NCBI GenBank assembly: GCA_038745535.1
Contig: JBCDLI010000073.1
Location: 1-8,789 of the forward strand
DNA from: JBCDLI01 sp038745535
GTDB lineage: Bacteria; Pseudomonadota; Alphaproteobacteria; Rhizobiales; Rhizobiaceae
Direction of reading: 5' to 3'
DNA: 8,789 nt
Positions within the stretch are counted from its first letter, which is position 1, and each line of letters starts with the position of its first letter. Shown here in pieces: positions 6,366 to 8,789 of this stretch. Both the position numbers and the translations under genes were made by a program. The notes under the pieces were generated by a model. The model searched no databases and was not told where the DNA came from. It was given only the letters and a program-made list of their open reading frames with translations.

Positions 6366-6452
6366 TTGGCTGGAGCTATCAAAAACCGTCTTCTGAGACT
6401 AACCACTTATTTTAATTGTGAAGCCCGTCGCCACGTGTAACGTTTTTCAATC
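6366..6452. promoter_or_regulatory. Divergent promoter region between gntK and the cysteine-rich membrane-protein gene
   Basis: These 87 bp separate two divergent starts and must serve both. On the plus strand TTGTGA (6416-6421) and TAACGT (6438-6443), 16 bp apart, form a weak possible promoter that would start transcription only a few bases before the ATG at 6453. CACGTG (6432-6437) is a 6-bp palindrome. An AT-rich segment lies at about 6406-6418. No strong ribosome binding site is visible on either side. Confidence 0.35.
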
Positions 6453-6971
6453 ATGTTTGATCATCTATTTCCGCCCAATGGCACGCTTTTGTTCTTCGCA
6501 TTTTGGGTCTGGGCATTCGTGTTTATCATTGTGCAAAAACGTGCGGGAACGAAAAAAAAGGCTGTCGGATATTCCCTCATGGCCGCCGTCGTTCTAGCAC
6601 TCTTGGTGCCACCCTTGCTCGATGCCGCAACGGGCCAGGTGCAAGCTATGTCTTTGCGAAACGATTTGAACACGTGCGCGTCTGGCACGTTCGGGCGGAT
6701 CACGATCAACGAGGTCACCAATACTTGTGCCGATCCTATCATCGTTGGGGTCTGCACACCGGATGAACTAAACCCCGAAACGTGCTCAGCATCGCAAATA
6801 ATCGAGCCCGGTGACACGTTTGACTTTCAAGCCGCCCAAGGTGAACTCTCGTCGCGCCCCTTAAACCAAAATGGCGCGACCGTCGTGGCATGCAATCCAT
6901 CCCATCGGCCATCGCGTCAACGGGACAACACGATTAAGGGGCATGTTGGCGTTTGCCTGCCCGGTGGCTGA
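6453..6971 (+). CDS. Two-helix membrane protein with cysteine-rich extracytoplasmic domain, unknown function
   Basis: I do not recognise this 172-residue protein. Two hydrophobic segments (about 10-28 and 40-59) are joined by a positively charged loop (K-R-A-G-T-K-K-K, 29-36). By the positive-inside rule the loop is cytoplasmic and both ends lie outside, leaving residues 60-172 in the periplasm. All six cysteines (C75, C92, C101, C111, C147, C168) are in that domain, a number that suits disulfide bonds. I-N-E-V-T-N-T-C-A-D-P-I-I-V-G-V-C at 85-101 looks like a beta-strand element of small exported domains. The ATG at 6453 lacks a clear Shine-Dalgarno sequence, but the first helix starts at once, so the start is sensible. 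The gene ends 3 bp before the convergent stop of the secreted-protein gene. A real gene is supported by the coherent topology and by the way it fills the space between its neighbours. Confidence 0.68.
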   Translation: MFDHLFPPNGTLLFFAFWVWAFVFIIVQKRAGTKKKAVGYSLMAAVVLALLVPPLLDAATGQVQAMSLRNDLNTCASGTFGRITINEVTNTCADPIIVGVCTPDELNPETCSASQIIEPGDTFDFQAAQGELSSRPLNQNGATVVACNPSHRPSRQRDNTIKGHVGVCLPGG

Positions 6972-6974
6972 CGC

Positions 6975-7616
6975 CTAATTTGTATACAGTGTGAAATAGG
7001 CGGTGCGATCACTCTTATTTTCCACAACCACCGAAAACTGCTCGGTGTCCGTTGGTGTCCATCCGCAGAGGCTTTGAGGACTTGGGTCCGTTTGTGAGCA
7101 CACCAGTGCGCCAGCCTGATTGTAGACATACATATCGATGTTTTCTTCCCCGCGGCCTTCGGAGTAGACCTCAGCGAAGTCTCCACCGACAAAGGTCATT
7201 GACCGATAAGTGCGTTTGCCACGCGGTATGATTTGCGCACGCGAAATGATAGCGCCATCGATTAGACCCTTTGGCGCTTTCGCTTTCACATCATCGATGA
7301 GCTCTTGAAGATCGGGGCGCCTGCGCGTGTAGACTTCCGCTTCAGTTAGCATGTCTTTCCAGCTGACCGGCTCGCGGGTTTCGCCTGGATCGCCGTCCAA
7401 CTCGCCGATTTCTCCTTCGACATATCGGACATCCCTGCGGATTGACGCGGCCGTTATGATTGCGAGCGGATCGCGGTTTTCAACACCATGCCGGAATAAA
7501 TCCATCGACAACGCTATGCGCTGCAGTTGTGTGGTCGTTTCCGTGTTTGCGGACACGGTCGATAACGCCACGCACATGATCGCGACCAGACCGGCGATGA
7601 GTGTGTTCATTCGCAT
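6975..7616 (-). CDS. Secreted protein with PPC-like C-terminal domain, unknown function
   Basis: This 213-residue protein has a classical signal peptide: M-R-M-N, a hydrophobic core at 5-19, and likely cleavage after V-S-A at 21-23. C15 is inside the core without a lipobox, so it is not a lipoprotein. Residues about 30-125 are charged and probably helical, with no recognised motif. The C-terminal part (about 135-213) has the layout of a bacterial pre-peptidase C-terminal (PPC)-like beta domain: G-G-D-F-A-E-V at 144-150, D-M-Y-V-Y-N-Q-A-G at 161-169, L-V-C at 171-173, C-G-W-T-P at 184-188, F-S-V-V-V-E-N at 194-200 and Y-F-T-L-Y-T-N at the end. C173 and C184 could form a disulfide. The first of two close ATGs is chosen because AAGGGAG lies 8 nt before it. 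The gene is divergent from the response regulator and a plausible target of it. Confidence 0.8.
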   Translation of the reverse strand: MRMNTLIAGLVAIMCVALSTVSANTETTTQLQRIALSMDLFRHGVENRDPLAIITAASIRRDVRYVEGEIGELDGDPGETREPVSWKDMLTEAEVYTRRRPDLQELIDDVKAKAPKGLIDGAIISRAQIIPRGKRTYRSMTFVGGDFAEVYSEGRGEENIDMYVYNQAGALVCSQTDPSPQSLCGWTPTDTEQFSVVVENKSDRTAYFTLYTN

Positions 7617-7624
7617 TTGATCGG

Positions 7625-7631
7625 CTCCCTT
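7625..7631 (-). promoter_or_regulatory. Strong ribosome binding site of the secreted-protein gene
   Basis: On the minus strand this reads AAGGGAG, 8 nt before the ATG at 7614-7616 and 14 nt before a second in-frame ATG at 7608-7610. The spacing favours the first ATG. It is the best Shine-Dalgarno sequence in the window and suggests efficient translation. Confidence 0.75.
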
Positions 7632-7679
7632 TGCGCTATTTTGACTGTTCCCTTCTTCGTCTGCAACTCACGCAGTCCG

Positions 7680-7698
7680 CATGACCAATATTGTCATG
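7680..7698. promoter_or_regulatory. 19-bp inverted repeat CATGAC-N7-GTCATG, candidate operator
   Basis: Perfect 6-bp arms CATGAC (7680-7685) and GTCATG (7693-7698) flank CAATATT. It lies in the 115-bp gap between the secreted-protein gene and the response-regulator gene, 34 bp before the regulator ATG and 64 bp before the other start. It could control both. OmpR-family regulators more often bind direct repeats, so the binding protein may be another one. As an RNA hairpin it has a 7-nt loop but no T run. Confidence 0.45.
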
Positions 7699-7731
7699 TT
7701 GGAGCGACCGAGGGTCTGCTAATGGTTCGGT

Positions 7732-8427
7732 ATGCGTGTACTCGTTCTTGAAGATGATAAAACAGCTCGGGAGGCCATTGTCGACGCCCTGCAGTCGTTG
7801 GATGCCAGCTTCGAATTGACGACGACACTTGCCGATGCCTTGGCCCATGTACAAGATCCGGCAATTCGCATCGTGATCGCGGATAGGATGCTGCCCGATG
7901 GCGATGGCTTAGACCTCGTGTCTAAGTTTCGTGCGGCCAATGAAGGTATTCAAATCATGGTCGTCAGCGCACTAGGCCGCGCGGAAAACCGCGTCGAAGG
8001 CCTGATCACCGGTGCAGATGATTATCTCACAAAGCCATTTGATCAAATGGAACTGCGTGCCCGGATTGCAGCGCTCCTGCGTCGGGCTGATCTGACGTCG
8101 AAGATGGATGACGTGGTAGCCATCGGGCCCATGGAAATTCGCCGCAAAGCGCGCACCGTTCATATTGCCGGTGAACACACTGCTCTTTCGCCAAAAGAAT
8201 TCGATCTCCTGCTCTATTTGGCTGAGAACCAAGGCGAAGTTGTCACGCGATCAATGCTGCTCGAGAAAGTTTGGGGTATGCATTTTGATCCGCAAACGAA
8301 TGTGGTCGACGTCCACATCGGAAGGCTGCGCACGAAGATCGACGGCACACCAAGCGGTCAGTTTCTTATGACGATTCGGGGAAAAGGCTACGTGCTCGAC
8401 ACGCCCCACTGCGGCAACCAAGAATGA
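7732..8427 (+). CDS. OmpR/PhoB-family two-component response regulator
   Basis: A 231-residue cytosolic transcription regulator. The receiver domain (1-118) has acidic residues D8 and D9, phosphoacceptor D51 in I-A-D-R-M-L-P-D-G-D-G, the switch serine S79 (V-V-S-A) and K101 in T-K-P-F. The winged-helix DNA-binding domain (about 130-225) has L-S-P-K-E-F-D-L-L at 152-160, V-V-D-V-H-I-G-R-L-R at 191-200 and I-R-G-K-G-Y at 215-220. W-G-M-H-F-D-P-Q-T-N at 181-190 resembles the CzcR/CopR/QseB branch, whose members often respond to metals or envelope signals; the stimulus here cannot be told. The ATG is fixed by an in-frame TAA at 7720-7722. No Shine-Dalgarno sequence lies at normal distance (GAGGG is about 17 nt away). 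The stop overlaps the kinase start as ATGA. Confidence 0.97.
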   Translation: MRVLVLEDDKTAREAIVDALQSLDASFELTTTLADALAHVQDPAIRIVIADRMLPDGDGLDLVSKFRAANEGIQIMVVSALGRAENRVEGLITGADDYLTKPFDQMELRARIAALLRRADLTSKMDDVVAIGPMEIRRKARTVHIAGEHTALSPKEFDLLLYLAENQGEVVTRSMLLEKVWGMHFDPQTNVVDVHIGRLRTKIDGTPSGQFLMTIRGKGYVLDTPHCGNQE

Positions 8428-8789
8428 AGAACTTCTCGGCGCTTGCCCGATTGACAGCATTGGTTGCTGGGCTCGGCTGTGCTCTTTCGTTTCTGGTTTG
8501 CGCCGGCCTTGTTTTCAGCACATGGACGGGCCTCAATCAGCAAATCAATGCGTCAGTAAAGGCTGACATAGTTGGTTTTGAAGACCTTTACGAACAACGG
8601 CGGCTGATCGGTGTGCGCGAAGGCATGGAACGTCGGGTCTCAAATGCGTCGTTCGCAAACGAAGACTCCATTTTCCTGCTCATGAACCGTGACGGATCTA
8701 AACTCGGCGGCAATCTTTCAGACTGGCCGATAGGACTGGGTACGCCGACCGAGCTTCAGAATTTTGAAATTGAAGGCGAACCGTATCGC
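8424..8789 (+). CDS. Sensor histidine kinase, N-terminal part
   Basis: The first 122 codons of a membrane histidine kinase, cut by the right edge. I translated it from the ATG at 8424-8426, which overlaps the regulator's TGA (8425-8427), giving translational coupling and marking it as the cognate kinase. A hydrophobic helix at about 10-31 follows a short N-terminus with K2 and R9. Residues from about 35 onward are a predicted periplasmic sensor region with charged helices (D-L-Y-E-Q-R-R-L-I-G near 57-66) and the motif F-L-L-M-N-R-D-G-S-K-L-G-G-N-L-S-D-W-P at about 86-104. That G-N-L-x-x-W-P motif recalls sensor regions I know from alphaproteobacterial kinases paired with OmpR-type regulators. 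The second membrane helix, HAMP, His-box and ATPase domains would be off the window, so kinase identity rests on this pattern and gene order. Confidence 0.9.
   Translation, partial: MKNFSALARLTALVAGLGCALSFLVCAGLVFSTWTGLNQQINASVKADIVGFEDLYEQRRLIGVREGMERRVSNASFANEDSIFLLMNRDGSKLGGNLSDWPIGLGTPTELQNFEIEGEPYR

Noticed and set aside
6975..7616. Lipoprotein signal in the secreted protein (cysteine at residue 15)
   Set aside because: The residues before C15 (A-I-M) do not form a lipobox and the hydrophobic core continues past the cysteine. A type I cleavage site after V-S-A fits better.
1..8789. CRISPR array, tRNA/rRNA genes, insertion sequences, phage or toxin-antitoxin genes
   Set aside because: Reading both strands I saw no regularly spaced repeats, no RNA gene signatures, no transposase or integrase motifs and no terminal repeats with target duplications.

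Overview
The window looks like part of an alphaproteobacterial chromosome. It has moderate GC and closely packed genes on both strands, with no rRNA, tRNA, CRISPR array, transposase or integrase. The alphaproteobacterial assignment is inferred. It rests on the type of Mrp protein (the usual CxxC motif has become C-P-D-T-G), on a DUF454 inner-membrane protein, and on an OmpR-type regulator overlapping a histidine kinase whose sensor domain contains a G-N-L-x-x-W-P motif. I cannot name a genus.

Left part (1-1895, all minus strand): the start of a class III PLP aminotransferase that resembles taurine-pyruvate aminotransferase and runs off the left edge; a complete Mrp/ApbC iron-sulfur carrier P-loop ATPase; and a small DUF454 (YbaN-like) membrane protein. 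Next comes a 381-bp gene-free stretch (1896-2276), the only long one here. It holds several inverted repeats, including a perfect TTTGTGC-ATG-GCACAAA palindrome, and must carry the acnB promoter.

Middle (2277-6365): a 931-residue AcnB with intact 4Fe-4S cysteines, followed 19 bp later by a GTG-started protein with the fold of an ABC-transporter solute-binding protein but no signal peptide. The end of that gene overlaps by 4 bp the end of a convergent gluconokinase gene. The theme is central carbon metabolism (TCA or methylcitrate steps, gluconate entry). Mrp could plausibly supply Fe-S clusters to AcnB, but nothing here shows this beyond proximity.

Right part (6453-8789): a two-helix membrane protein with a cysteine-rich exported domain faces, tail to tail with only 3 bp between, a secreted protein with a PPC-like C-terminal domain. 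The secreted-protein gene is divergent from an OmpR/PhoB-family response regulator, which overlaps by ATGA the start of its histidine kinase (cut by the right edge). A 19-bp inverted repeat lies in the shared upstream region. This regulator, kinase and two envelope proteins are the best candidates for an undescribed system, perhaps an envelope-stress or ligand-sensing module. That reading is inference from gene order.
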